A stretch of DNA of 64,000 nt from Elusimicrobiales bacterium (GTDB taxonomy: Bacteria > Elusimicrobiota > Elusimicrobia > Elusimicrobiales > UBA9959): contig JAQTOU010000001.1 of NCBI GenBank assembly GCA_028713125.1, forward strand, positions 452,273 to 516,272, given 5' to 3'. Position 1 is the first letter of the stretch, and each line of letters opens with the position of its first letter. Below the pieces are notes generated by a model. The model had not been told where the DNA came from. It saw only the letters and a program-made list of their open reading frames with translations, and ran no database searches. Positions 17,257-25,386 of the stretch are shown in pieces. Both the position numbers and the translations under genes were made by a program.

Positions 17257-18318
17257 TCATTCCGCGTATTCGCGTATCTGCGCCAGGCAAACTTCAAGCA
17301 TCTCTTCCCCGTTCTGGTAAGCGCGGGTCCAGGAGACTATTTTGTCTATAGCCTGGCCCACATGCCAGCGGGGCGTCCAGCCGAGCTCCCGGCGGGCCTT
17401 GGAGGAATCCAGCTTAAGGAAATGCGCCTCATGCGGATGCCGGCCTTTGTCTATCACATAGCCCGGGGCTTCCGGCCAGGCGGAGAACATCCGCTTCACT
17501 ATCCATTCCACGTCCTTCGCGTCCCCGGCGTCGGGACCGAAGTTCCAGGCCTCGCCGCAGCGTGGGCCGTGTGTATAAAGAAGTTCGGCCAGCCGCAGGT
17601 AGCCCGCAAGCGGTTCAAGCACATGCTGCCAGGGGCGGATAGCGCGCGGATTGCGTATCCGGACTTTCTCCCCTTTCAGTGCGGCGCGTATCATATCGGG
17701 GATAAGCCGGTCCGCGGCCCAGTCCCCGCCGCCTATCACATTCCCGGCGCGGGCCGAAGCCACGGCCACGCCGTGTTTTTCATATCCGGCCGGATTGAAA
17801 AAAGAATTCCTGTAAGCGGAGGTGACCAGCTCGGAGCAGGCTTTGCTCGAAGAGTAAGGGTCATAGCCGCCAAGCGGCTCGCCCTCTTTATACCCGCGCA
17901 AATGCTCTTTATTCTCATAGCATTTGTCCGTTGTGACATTGACCACGGCTTTTACCGAAGGGCAGGCCCGCACAGCCTCGAACATATTCACCGCGCCCAT
18001 CACGTTCGTGGCGTAAGTTTCCGCCGGGGTCCGGTAGGATTCCCTTACCAGCGGCTGCGCGGCCATATGTATCACTATCTCCGGCTTCGCTTCCAGCATG
18101 GCTTTTTTAAATTTAGCGGCGTCGCGCACATCGCCGATATTCGACTTAACGCGCTTGTCCAGGCGGCATAACTTGAAAAGGCTGGGCTCAGTAGGCGGCT
18201 TAAGCGCATAGCCGGTAACCTTCGCGCCGAGCGAATCAAGCCAGATAGAAAGCCAGGCGCCTTTAAAGCCGGTATGACCGGTCAGGAATACTTTCTTGTT
18301 TTTCCAGGAGCCTTTCAT
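17257..18318 (-). CDS. rfbG: CDP-glucose 4,6-dehydratase
   Basis: A 353-residue extended SDR that converts CDP-glucose to CDP-4-keto-6-deoxyglucose with bound NAD. It has [17 protein letters not shown] at the N-terminus, [12 protein letters not shown] and [15 protein letters not shown] containing the YxxxK pair, then [17 protein letters not shown], all typical of RfbG. The track start at 18396 adds 26 residues before the Rossmann fold. ATG 18318 overlaps the rfbF stop as ATGA and is preferred. It is the second enzyme of the CDP-3,6-dideoxyhexose pathway encoded by the following genes. Confidence 0.95.
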   Translation of the reverse strand: MKGSWKNKKVFLTGHTGFKGAWLSIWLDSLGAKVTGYALKPPTEPSLFKLCRLDKRVKSNIGDVRDAAKFKKAMLEAKPEIVIHMAAQPLVRESYRTPAETYATNVMGAVNMFEAVRACPSVKAVVNVTTDKCYENKEHLRGYKEGEPLGGYDPYSSSKACSELVTSAYRNSFFNPAGYEKHGVAVASARAGNVIGGGDWAADRLIPDMIRAALKGEKVRIRNPRAIRPWQHVLEPLAGYLRLAELLYTHGPRCGEAWNFGPDAGDAKDVEWIVKRMFSAWPEAPGYVIDKGRHPHEAHFLKLDSSKARRELGWTPRWHVGQAIDKIVSWTRAYQNGEEMLEVCLAQIREYAE

Positions 18319-19091
18319 TTCCAGACCTTCCAGGGCGCGTCGCCGGACTTCCAGTGGTTTTCCAGGTCCAGCTTGTCGCGCAGGGTATCCATGCATTTCC
18401 AGAAACCGGTATGGGTATAAGCGGCCAGCTTCCCGTCGGCCGCCAAATTCTCGAGCGGGGCGCGCTCCCAGATAGTAGGGTCGCCGTCCTTTATGTAATC
18501 GAAGATCCCCGGCTCCAGCACGAAGAAGCCGCCGTTTATCCAGGCCCCGTCGCCCTGCGGTTTCTCCTGGAAAGAGCTCACCGCCCCGTCCGCCGCTATA
18601 TTGACCGCGCCGAAGCGCCCCTGCGGCTGTATCGCCGTCATCGTAGCCAGCCCGCCTTTTTTCTTATGGTAGGCCGCGAGCTTTTTAAGGTCCACGTCCG
18701 CCACCCCGTCGCCGTAGGTAAGCATGAAAGGTTTTTTGCCCACGTATTCCTGCACGCGCTTTATGCGCCCGCCGGTCATGGTATTAAGCCCGGTGTCCAC
18801 AAGCGTCACCTTCCAGGGCTCGGCTTTCTTATGGTGCACCTCCATCTTATTGTTCTTCATGTCGATGGTCACGTCGGCCTGGTGCAGGAAATAGTTCGCG
18901 AAATATTCCTTTATCATGTACCCTTTATAGCCTAGGCACAGGACGAAGTCGTTGAAGCCGTAATGCGAGTAGATCTTCATGATATGCCAGAGCATCGGCT
19001 TCGTGCCTATCTCGGTCATCGGCTTCGGCTTAATATCCGTCTCCTCGCTAAGCCGAGTCCCCATCCCGCCCGCCAGAATAACAACTTTCAT
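18315..19091 (-). CDS. rfbF: Glucose-1-phosphate cytidylyltransferase
   Basis: A 258-residue nucleotidyltransferase. The signature [20 protein letters not shown] and the following [20 protein letters not shown] are diagnostic of RfbF, with [11 protein letters not shown] as the metal-binding aspartate region. It makes CDP-glucose from CTP and glucose-1-phosphate and so feeds rfbG-rfbH. ATG 19091 has an AGGAGA Shine-Dalgarno. Immediately upstream lies the AAAGTAGCCTGTCCCC element (19102-19120) that also contains the manC stop codon. Confidence 0.95.
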   Translation of the reverse strand: MKVVILAGGMGTRLSEETDIKPKPMTEIGTKPMLWHIMKIYSHYGFNDFVLCLGYKGYMIKEYFANYFLHQADVTIDMKNNKMEVHHKKAEPWKVTLVDTGLNTMTGGRIKRVQEYVGKKPFMLTYGDGVADVDLKKLAAYHKKKGGLATMTAIQPQGRFGAVNIAADGAVSSFQEKPQGDGAWINGGFFVLEPGIFDYIKDGDPTIWERAPLENLAADGKLAAYTHTGFWKCMDTLRDKLDLENHWKSGDAPWKVWK

Positions 19092-19101
19092 ATTTTCTCC
19101 T

Positions 19102-19120
19102 AAAGGGGACAGGCTACTTT
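19102..19120 (-). repeat. Copy 1 of a short dispersed element upstream of rfbF
   Basis: The minus strand carries AAAGTAGCCTGTCCCCTTT between manC and rfbF. It includes the manC TAG stop and lies 10 nt upstream of the rfbF ATG. Near-identical copies in the same orientation occur at 22662 and 59713. Function unknown. Confidence 0.7.
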
Positions 19121-20508
19121 TTCTTGTCCCTGCCGTAGATATCGTTAAAGCGCACTATATCGTCTTCCCCGACGTATTCTCCGTTCTGCACCTCTATCAT
19201 TTCCAGCGGGACCTTGCCCGGGTTCTCAAGGCGGTGGCCGGTGGACTTGGGCACATAGGTGCTTTCATTCTCGTGGACCAGCGAAGTTGTTTTGCCCAAA
19301 GTCACCTTTGCGGTTCCCTTCACTATGATCCAATGCTCGCTGCGGTGGTAATGAAGCTGGTGGCTGAGCTTATGGCCGGGGTTCACCACTATCCGCTTTA
19401 TTTTGTAGCGCGGGCCTTCTTCGAGAACGGTATAAGAACCCCAGGGGCGGTAAGTGGTGGTATGCTCCACCACTTCTTTGCGCTTCCGCTCTTTAAGCAT
19501 GTCCACAACTTCTTTCACGCGCTGCGCCTCGCCGCGCCTGGCTATAAGCAAAGCGTCAACGGTATCCACTATTATCAGGTCTTTAAGCCCTATCGTGGAG
19601 ATAAGCCGGTTCTCCCCCATCACTATAGTGCGCTTTGTATCCAGCGCGAGCACGTCGCCGACTTTAACATTACCGTCGGAATCCGGCTTGATGACCTCGG
19701 GGAGAGAATCCCAGGAGCCAACGTCGGACCAGAGTATGTCTATAGGCAGCACCGCGGCTTTTTTGGATTTCTCCATCACCGCGTAGTCTATCGAGATGGA
19801 AGGCATATTCTTGAAATCGGCCAGCATCTTCGCTAGCGTCTGCGGCATTTTGCGGCTTATCTCCGGGGCATAAGCCTTGAATTCGGCGAGCATCGTGGCG
19901 ATCGTGAAAGAGAACATCCCGGAGTTCCAGTAATAATTCCCGTCCTTCAGATATTTCTCGGCCGTCTTCAGGTCCGGCTTCTCGGCGAATTTCTCCACCT
20001 TGCACACGCCGGGCCCCTTCCCGCCTTTTTTAATATAACCGTAGCCGGTTTCGGGGCGGCTGGGCTTTATCCCGAAAGTGACTATGCTGCCGGCTTTAGC
20101 GGCCGTCTCGGCCTGGCGGGCGTACTTCGCGAATTTTTCGACGGGCTCGATTATGTGATCGGAAGGGCAGATGAATATCACTTCGTCATTTTTGCACTTG
20201 AGCTTTTCAAGGCAGTACTTCATTACCAGCGCTATGGCCGGGGCCGTATTCCGCCCGACGGGCTCGAGTATCACATTGTTCTCTATGGTCGGGGAGACCG
20301 ACCTGAGGTCCGCCTGCACGTGGAACTGGTAATCCTGATTGGTTATGACGAAGATATCGTGCAGGGGCACGACCGCGGCGAGCCTTTCCACCGTCTGGCA
20401 GAGCAGGGACTTCCCGCCGTTCAGCTTTATGAACTGCTTGGGCAGCCCGTAGCGGGAAACAGGCCAGAGCCGCGTGCCGGAGCCGCCGGCGAGGATTATA
20501 GCTTTCAT
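19114..20508 (-). CDS. manC: Mannose-1-phosphate guanylyltransferase / mannose-6-phosphate isomerase
   Basis: A 464-residue bifunctional ManC (type II PMI/GMP). The N-terminal nucleotidyltransferase has [16 protein letters not shown] and PKQFIKL, the middle has [14 protein letters not shown], and the C-terminal cupin isomerase domain has [30 protein letters not shown] and the [10 protein letters not shown] metal/active-site region. It makes GDP-mannose for gmd and fcl. No phosphomannomutase (manB) is seen in the window. The start overlaps the stop of the upstream gmd-like gene (ATGA). Confidence 0.95.
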   Translation of the reverse strand: MKAIILAGGSGTRLWPVSRYGLPKQFIKLNGGKSLLCQTVERLAAVVPLHDIFVITNQDYQFHVQADLRSVSPTIENNVILEPVGRNTAPAIALVMKYCLEKLKCKNDEVIFICPSDHIIEPVEKFAKYARQAETAAKAGSIVTFGIKPSRPETGYGYIKKGGKGPGVCKVEKFAEKPDLKTAEKYLKDGNYYWNSGMFSFTIATMLAEFKAYAPEISRKMPQTLAKMLADFKNMPSISIDYAVMEKSKKAAVLPIDILWSDVGSWDSLPEVIKPDSDGNVKVGDVLALDTKRTIVMGENRLISTIGLKDLIIVDTVDALLIARRGEAQRVKEVVDMLKERKRKEVVEHTTTYRPWGSYTVLEEGPRYKIKRIVVNPGHKLSHQLHYHRSEHWIIVKGTAKVTLGKTTSLVHENESTYVPKSTGHRLENPGKVPLEMIEVQNGEYVGEDDIVRFNDIYGRDKKK

Positions 20509-21533
20509 AAATTCACCTTCTTCTTTTCCAATCGTTTAAGCTCGGCGTCCACCATAAGCTTCACCAGCTCCGCGAATCCGGTCTTCGGCTTCCAGCCAAG
20601 TTTCAGCTTCGCCTTGGAGGCGTCGCCCACAAGCAGGTCAACCTCGGCGGGGCGGTAGAATTCTTTTGAGACTTCAACCACCACCTTGCCGGTCTTCGCG
20701 TTCAGGCCTTTCTCGGACAGGCCCGACCCTTTCCATTTCAGCTTGATCCCGGCCGCGGCGAAAGCGGCCTCCACGAATTCGCGCACAGTATGGGTCTCCC
20801 CGGTGGCAAGTATGTAGTCGTCAGGCTTCGGCTGCTGCAAAATAAGCCACATCCCTTCCACATATTCCTTGGCATAGCCCCAGTCGCGCCGGGCTTCCAG
20901 GTTCCCGACGGTAACTTTTTCCTGCAGCCCTTTTTTAATGCTGGCGGCCGCGGCCGTTATCTTCCGCGTCACGAATTCCTCGCCCCGGAGCGGGCTTTCA
21001 TGGTTGAATAAAATTCCGCAGTTCGCGTGCAGGCCGTAAGCCTGGCGGTAGTTCACCGTTATCCAGTGGGCGTAAAGCTTGGCCACGGCGTAGGGGCTCT
21101 TCGGGTAGAAAGCGGTGGTCTCATTGCGCTGGGCGCCGCCGGTGCTGCCGAAAAGCTCCGCCGTGGAGGCCTGGTAGAACCGCGCGGCCGGGCAGACTTT
21201 GCGTATAGCTTCGAGCATCCTGGTAACGCCGACGGCGTTCACCTCGGCGGTAAGCACCGGCTGGTCGAAAGAAAGCTTCACTATGCTCTGCGCCGCGAAA
21301 TTATAGATCTCGTTCGGCATGATCTTCTCTAGCGCGTCCATGATATTGGTCGGCTCGAGCAGGTCGAGGGAAATTTCTTTCACTTTCCCCTCTATACCGA
21401 GCTCGCGCAGGCGCCAGATCCCGGTATCCCCGCCGCGGTCGGCGCCGTAGACCTTGTAGCCTTTATCAAGCAGGAACCTGCTTAGATAAGCCCCGTCCTG
21501 ACCGCGGCTCCCGGTGATCAAAGCTTTTTTCAT
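20505..21533 (-). CDS. GDP-mannose 4,6-dehydratase-like paralogue
   Basis: A 342-residue extended SDR closely related to Gmd: [46 protein letters not shown] with the YxxxK pair, and [19 protein letters not shown]. It lacks the RRRS-type cofactor loop that the next gene has (here YGADRGGDTG), and its central region is diverged. It may act on a different GDP-sugar or be a second Gmd. It sits 6 nt downstream of the canonical gmd and is coupled to manC by ATGA. Product identity is uncertain. Confidence 0.8.
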   Translation of the reverse strand: MKKALITGSRGQDGAYLSRFLLDKGYKVYGADRGGDTGIWRLRELGIEGKVKEISLDLLEPTNIMDALEKIMPNEIYNFAAQSIVKLSFDQPVLTAEVNAVGVTRMLEAIRKVCPAARFYQASTAELFGSTGGAQRNETTAFYPKSPYAVAKLYAHWITVNYRQAYGLHANCGILFNHESPLRGEEFVTRKITAAAASIKKGLQEKVTVGNLEARRDWGYAKEYVEGMWLILQQPKPDDYILATGETHTVREFVEAAFAAAGIKLKWKGSGLSEKGLNAKTGKVVVEVSKEFYRPAEVDLLVGDASKAKLKLGWKPKTGFAELVKLMVDAELKRLEKKKVNL

Positions 21534-21539
21534 ATAGCC

Positions 21540-22649
21540 TTAGCAGTTCTTTACCGCGCCGTAGCCGGCTTTCGCAAGGCAATGCTCGCTCAGAGCGAGC
21601 TGCAGGTCGCCTTCGGCCATTTCGGAAACGAGGCCTTCGAAAGAAGTCTCCGGCTTCCAGCCCAGGACCTTCCGGGATTTGGCCGGGTTCCCGAGCAAAG
21701 TTTCCACTTCGGCCGGGCGGTAGAACTTAGGATCGATGCGCACTATCACATCTCCCACTTTCACTTTAACATCGGCTTCCAGGCCGGGGCGCGGCTTCAC
21801 GGACTTAACATAGCCGGTCTCCCCAGTGCCTTTCCCCTTCCAGCCTACCGTTATCCCCAGCTCTTTTGCGGCGAGCTCGATGAACTTGCGCACGGAATAC
21901 TGCTTCCCCGTCGCTATCACGAAATCCTCGGCTTTCTTCTGCTGCAGGATCAGCCACATCGCGCGCACATAGTCCCGGGCATGGCCCCAGTCGCGCAGCG
22001 AATTGATATTCCCCATATAAAGGCATTTCTGCTCGCCCAGGAGTATCCGGGCCATAGCGCGGGTGATCTTCCGCGTCACGAATTCCTCGCCGCGCAGCGG
22101 GCTCTCATGGTTGAAGAGTATCCCGTTGCAGGCGAAGATATCGTAGGACTCGCGGTAATTTATGGTTATCCAGTAAGCGTACATCTTGGCCACGCCGTAA
22201 GGGCTGCGCGGGTAGAAAGGGGTCTTTTCGCTCTGCGGTATCTCCTGCACTTTGCCGTAAAGCTCCGAGGTGGAAGCCTGGTAAATGCGGGTTTTTTTCG
22301 TCAGGCCGAGCAGGCGGATGGCCTCGAGCAGGCGCATCGTGCCCAGCCCGTCGCAGTCGGCGGTATATTCCGGCTCTTCGAAGCTCACGGCCACATGGCT
22401 CTGCGCGCCCAGGTTGTAGATCTCGTCCGGCTTTATTTCGCCTATCAGCCTGGTCAAATTGGTGGAATCGGTCAGGTCGCCGTAATGAAGCTTAAGCCGC
22501 GGATGCGCGACAAGGTGCTTTATCCGGGCCATATTGAAAGAGGCCGAGCGCCGGCGCAGGCCGTGCACTTCATACCCTTTGTTCAAAAGAAATTCCGAAA
22601 GATAAGCCCCGTCCTGCCCCGTGATCCCGGTTATTAAAGCCTTTTTCAT
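21540..22649 (-). CDS. gmd: GDP-mannose 4,6-dehydratase
   Basis: A 369-residue canonical Gmd: [20 protein letters not shown], the NADP-binding [63 protein letters not shown] and [15 protein letters not shown]. It converts GDP-mannose to GDP-4-keto-6-deoxymannose, the precursor of GDP-fucose (fcl is downstream). It is the first gene of a long transcription unit: an extended -10 promoter (22705-22713), the dispersed element (22662-22684) and an AAGGAGA Shine-Dalgarno lie just upstream. Confidence 0.95.
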   Translation of the reverse strand: MKKALITGITGQDGAYLSEFLLNKGYEVHGLRRRSASFNMARIKHLVAHPRLKLHYGDLTDSTNLTRLIGEIKPDEIYNLGAQSHVAVSFEEPEYTADCDGLGTMRLLEAIRLLGLTKKTRIYQASTSELYGKVQEIPQSEKTPFYPRSPYGVAKMYAYWITINYRESYDIFACNGILFNHESPLRGEEFVTRKITRAMARILLGEQKCLYMGNINSLRDWGHARDYVRAMWLILQQKKAEDFVIATGKQYSVRKFIELAAKELGITVGWKGKGTGETGYVKSVKPRPGLEADVKVKVGDVIVRIDPKFYRPAEVETLLGNPAKSRKVLGWKPETSFEGLVSEMAEGDLQLALSEHCLAKAGYGAVKNC

Positions 22650-22661
22650 CGATTCTCCTTG

Positions 22662-22684
22662 AAAAGGGGACAGGCTACTTTATT
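22662..22684 (-). repeat. Copy 2 of the dispersed element, in the gmd leader
   Basis: The minus strand reads AATAAAGTAGCCTGTCCCC followed by TTTT, within the predicted gmd transcript leader and just before the AAGGAGA Shine-Dalgarno. It shares the AAAGTAGCCTGTCCC core with copies at 19102 and 59713, all in the same orientation relative to the following gene. Confidence 0.7.
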
Positions 22685-22704
22685 CCGCCCCTTATAATAT
22701 AGAT

Positions 22705-22713
22705 ATTATAGCA
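22705..22713 (-). promoter_or_regulatory. Extended -10 promoter for the gmd operon
   Basis: The minus strand reads TTTTGCTATAATATC, a consensus TATAAT with TGn extension. It lies between the terminator of the SIS gene and gmd, giving a leader of about 50 nt. The core is identical to those at 6495 and 60454, which supports it as the local housekeeping promoter type. Confidence 0.65.
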
Positions 22714-22719
22714 AAACTA

Positions 22720-22755
22720 AAAAGACCGGGAATCGCCCTCGATTTCCGGTCTTTT
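22720..22755 (-). terminator. Rho-independent terminator after the SIS isomerase gene
   Basis: A 16-bp stem with one mismatch (AAAAGACCGGAAATCG pairing with CGATTCCCGGTCTTTT), a 4-nt loop (AGGG) and a T-rich run on the minus strand, 17 nt past the SIS stop. It separates the rmlA-to-SIS unit from the gmd unit. Confidence 0.85.
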
Positions 22756-22772
22756 CGCGCCTGAGCTTTTGA

Positions 22773-23348
22773 TTATTTTTTCTGACCGCTTATAACATGG
22801 TCCACCACGGCATGGCAGATAGCCGCGTGCGCGGTTTCCACCACCCCGTACACAGAGGAAGGCACATAAAAGTTGATCGCGCCCATCGAGCGCAAAGGAT
22901 TATCCGCGCCGAAGCCGGAAAGCGTCACAAGAAAGCAGCCCTTCTTCAGCGCCGTCTCCGCGGCCTTTAGGATATTCGGGGACTTCCCAGAACTGCTTAT
23001 CGCAACAAAAACGTCGCCTTTTTCGGCGAAGGTCTCGGCCGGGGCCGAATAAACATTTTCATAGCCCAGGTCATTGGCCAGGCAGGTGAGCAGGGACGCG
23101 TCCGAAAAGCAAAGAGCCTTTACCCCGCCGTTCTTCCAGAGGTCGGCGGCCATATGGCTGGCGATAGAGGAACTGCCGCCGTTGCCGATATAAATAACCT
23201 TGCCGGAGCCGGCCGCGCATTTTGCCACCGCTTCGTAAAAAGCGGTTATCCCCCCGCCCACGCCGAGCTTTTCCCCGCCCGCCGTGCAGGCGCAGCTTCG
23301 GGTCCCTTCGAAAACGGATTCAAGAAAAGCGTCGCCGAAATTTTTCAT
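22773..23348 (-). CDS. SIS-domain phosphosugar isomerase (GmhA-like)
   Basis: A 191-residue single SIS-domain protein. The core motif VIYIGNGGSSSIASHMAADL and VFVAISSSGKSPNIL match the sedoheptulose-7-phosphate isomerase (GmhA) family, which starts nucleotide-heptose synthesis. The window also encodes an HldE-like kinase/nucleotidyltransferase (28480), so a heptose or related ketose-phosphate branch is plausible. No GmhB-type phosphatase adjoins it; the HAD protein at 55743 is remote. It is the last gene before the terminator. A different phosphoketose substrate is possible. Confidence 0.82.
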   Translation of the reverse strand: MKNFGDAFLESVFEGTRSCACTAGGEKLGVGGGITAFYEAVAKCAAGSGKVIYIGNGGSSSIASHMAADLWKNGGVKALCFSDASLLTCLANDLGYENVYSAPAETFAEKGDVFVAISSSGKSPNILKAAETALKKGCFLVTLSGFGADNPLRSMGAINFYVPSSVYGVVETAHAAICHAVVDHVISGQKK

Positions 23349-23378
23349 ATTTTCTCCAGGTAAATACAGGCCAGCGGT

Positions 23379-24422
23379 TTAATTAGCGCCGCGGACAAGC
23401 CTCTCCGCCGCTTTCTTTATGTCGGCCGCGCCGGGATAAAAAGCCTTCTCCAGCTCGGCGCCGGCGGGCGTCGGCACGTCGGGCAGGCCCACGCGCAGCA
23501 CCGGGGCCTTCAGGGCCCCGAAAGCTTTCTCCGCGGCCTGCGCCGCTATCTCGGCGGAGATCCCAGTCATCACCCCGCCGACGTCCGCTATCACAAGCCT
23601 GCCGGTCTTCCGGACGGAAGCAAGGATGGTCTCCATATCCAGCGGCTTGATGGTGCGGGGGTCGATCACCTCGGCGCTTATCCCGTCCTTCTCCAGCTCC
23701 CGGGCGGCCTTTACCGCCTCGTAAACCATCAGGGAGACCGCCACTATAGTAATGTCCTTCCCCTCTTTGCGGACCACGGCTTTCCCGAAAGGCGCTTCAT
23801 AAATTTCTTCCGGCACATAGCCCTTGAAATCGTAAAGCCAGCGGTGCTCGCAGAACATGACCGGGCCGCCGTCCCTGACCGCGGCTATCAGCAGGCCTTT
23901 CGCGTCGTAGGGCGTGGCCGGCGTTACCACCTTGAGCCCGGCGAAATGAGTGAACAGGCCGTGCAGCGCCTGCGAATGCTGGGCGGCCGAGCCCCAGCCC
24001 CTGCCTATTATGCTTCGTATCACCAGCGGCACGGTGACCTTCCCGCCGGTCATATAGCGCCACTTCGCGGCGTGGTTGACTATCTGGTCCAGGCACATCG
24101 GGAGGAAGTCCATCCGCATATGGATGAAGACCGGGCGCATACCGCACATCGCGCTCCCGGCGGCTATCCCGGTAAGGCCGTTCTCGGCGATAGGCATGTC
24201 CATCACGCGGTCCGGGCCGAACTCCCTGGCCAGGCCGACGGTGGAGCCGAAGACCCCGCCCGGGTCGTCTATCCCCTCGCCTATCAAATACACTTCGGGG
24301 CTGGTCGCAAGAAGCTGGCGCTGCGCCTCCAGCAGGGCGGCGCGGTAAGTGATATTCCTCAGGCCCTCTTTCTCCGAGGCCTCGAAATCCTGTTTGTCGA
24401 TAAGTACTTTTGTCCAGGGCAT
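23379..24422 (-). CDS. Pyruvate-dehydrogenase-E1-beta-like ThDP enzyme subunit
   Basis: A 347-residue transketolase-like C-terminal subunit. The preferred start is ATG 24422, one base after the alpha-subunit stop; the track adds 20 residues. Motifs typical of E1 beta: ITYRAALLEAQRQLL, IGEGIDDPGGVFGST, MPIAENGLTGIAAGSAMCG, AAQHSQALHGLFTHFAGLKV and VIDPRTIKPLD. It pairs with the alpha subunit immediately upstream. No E2 (lipoyl acyltransferase) or E3 gene is nearby, so a classical dehydrogenase complex is unlikely. Similar orphan pairs (AviB1/B2 in avilamycin loci) attach two-carbon branches to keto sugars; such a role here is inference. Confidence 0.85.
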   Translation of the reverse strand: MPWTKVLIDKQDFEASEKEGLRNITYRAALLEAQRQLLATSPEVYLIGEGIDDPGGVFGSTVGLAREFGPDRVMDMPIAENGLTGIAAGSAMCGMRPVFIHMRMDFLPMCLDQIVNHAAKWRYMTGGKVTVPLVIRSIIGRGWGSAAQHSQALHGLFTHFAGLKVVTPATPYDAKGLLIAAVRDGGPVMFCEHRWLYDFKGYVPEEIYEAPFGKAVVRKEGKDITIVAVSLMVYEAVKAARELEKDGISAEVIDPRTIKPLDMETILASVRKTGRLVIADVGGVMTGISAEIAAQAAEKAFGALKAPVLRVGLPDVPTPAGAELEKAFYPGAADIKKAAERLVRGAN

Positions 24423-24423
24423 A

Positions 24424-25386
24424 TTAAGAGTACACGTCCGTGTAAAGTTCCTCGGGGCTCTGGTGAGGCGAAGCCTTGGCAAAGCTCCAGGCTGCTTCTA
24501 TCTCGGCGTTTATCTCCGCTTTGATACCGTCCAGGAGCGCGTCGTCAAGAACGCCTTCCGCGCGCAGCTTCTTCAGATAGTTCTCCACCGGGCATTTCTT
24601 CTGCCACTCGAAAAATTCTTCTTTAGGCCGGCAGCCTTTCTCGTAATCGCAGTCGGGCCCGACGTGTCCCTTCCACCTGTAAGTGGGGAATTCGAGGAAG
24701 TACGGGCCATTCCCGGCCCTTATATGCGCCACGGCTTTCTCCGCCGCGGCGCAGACGGCCTCGGGGTCGTTCCCGTCGGCCAGCTCGAAAGGTATGCCGA
24801 AGCCGGGCGCCCGCTTCGAGATCGTCCCCTCGGCGTGCCGGGCGGACTGGGGCGAATTGGTGGCGTAAAAATTATTCTCGCAGACGAAAAGCACCGGCAG
24901 CTTCCTGAGGGCCGCGAAATTCATCGTCTCCTGCAGCACGCCCTCGTCGCTGGCCCCGTCGCCGAAATAAGTTACGGACAGGCGCTTCTCGCCTTTCATT
25001 TTAATAGCAAGCGCGGCGCCGGCCCCAAGCGGGATGCTCCCGCCGACTATGGCCGAGGTCCCCATGCAGTTCTTGTCGGTATCGACGAAATGCATCGAAC
25101 CGCCCTTGCCCTTCGCGCAGCCGGTGGCTTTGCCGTAAAGCTCGGCCACTATCGGCTTCAGGTCCGTGCCTTTGCAAAGATAATGGCCGTGGTTTCGGTG
25201 GGTGCTGAAAACATAATCCTCGGCCTTCAAATTCTGCGAAACCCCGGCGGCCACGGCCTCCTGGCCGATATAAAGATGCACCGGCGTCTTCATCTCCTGC
25301 TCGCCGTAAACGGCGACTATCTTTTCTTCGAACAGCCGCGCTCGAAGCATTTTTTTCAAAAGGTCTATTTTGATCTCGGGCTTCAT
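24424..25386 (-). CDS. Pyruvate-dehydrogenase-E1-alpha-like ThDP enzyme subunit
   Basis: A 320-residue ThDP-binding subunit: RLFEEKIVAVYGEQEMKTPV, HLYIGQEAVAAGV, FSTHRNHGHYLCKG, CAKGKGGSMHF and the ThDP/Mg motif GDGASDEG followed about 20 residues later by CENNFYA. These are E1 alpha hallmarks. The ATG overlaps the radical SAM stop (ATGA), and the partner beta subunit follows one base downstream. The context is nucleotide-sugar and radical SAM genes rather than central metabolism. A second, diverged copy of this pair lies at 40476-42417. Confidence 0.87.
   Translation of the reverse strand: MKPEIKIDLLKKMLRARLFEEKIVAVYGEQEMKTPVHLYIGQEAVAAGVSQNLKAEDYVFSTHRNHGHYLCKGTDLKPIVAELYGKATGCAKGKGGSMHFVDTDKNCMGTSAIVGGSIPLGAGAALAIKMKGEKRLSVTYFGDGASDEGVLQETMNFAALRKLPVLFVCENNFYATNSPQSARHAEGTISKRAPGFGIPFELADGNDPEAVCAAAEKAVAHIRAGNGPYFLEFPTYRWKGHVGPDCDYEKGCRPKEEFFEWQKKCPVENYLKKLRAEGVLDDALLDGIKAEINAEIEAAWSFAKASPHQSPEELYTDVYS

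Noticed and set aside
21582-22637. 351-aa plus-strand ORF opposite gmd
   Set aside because: Antisense shadow of a canonical gmd with no motif of its own.
23379-25386. A genuine pyruvate dehydrogenase complex
   Set aside because: No lipoyl E2, E3 or lipoylation genes are nearby, and the operon is devoted to sugar metabolism.
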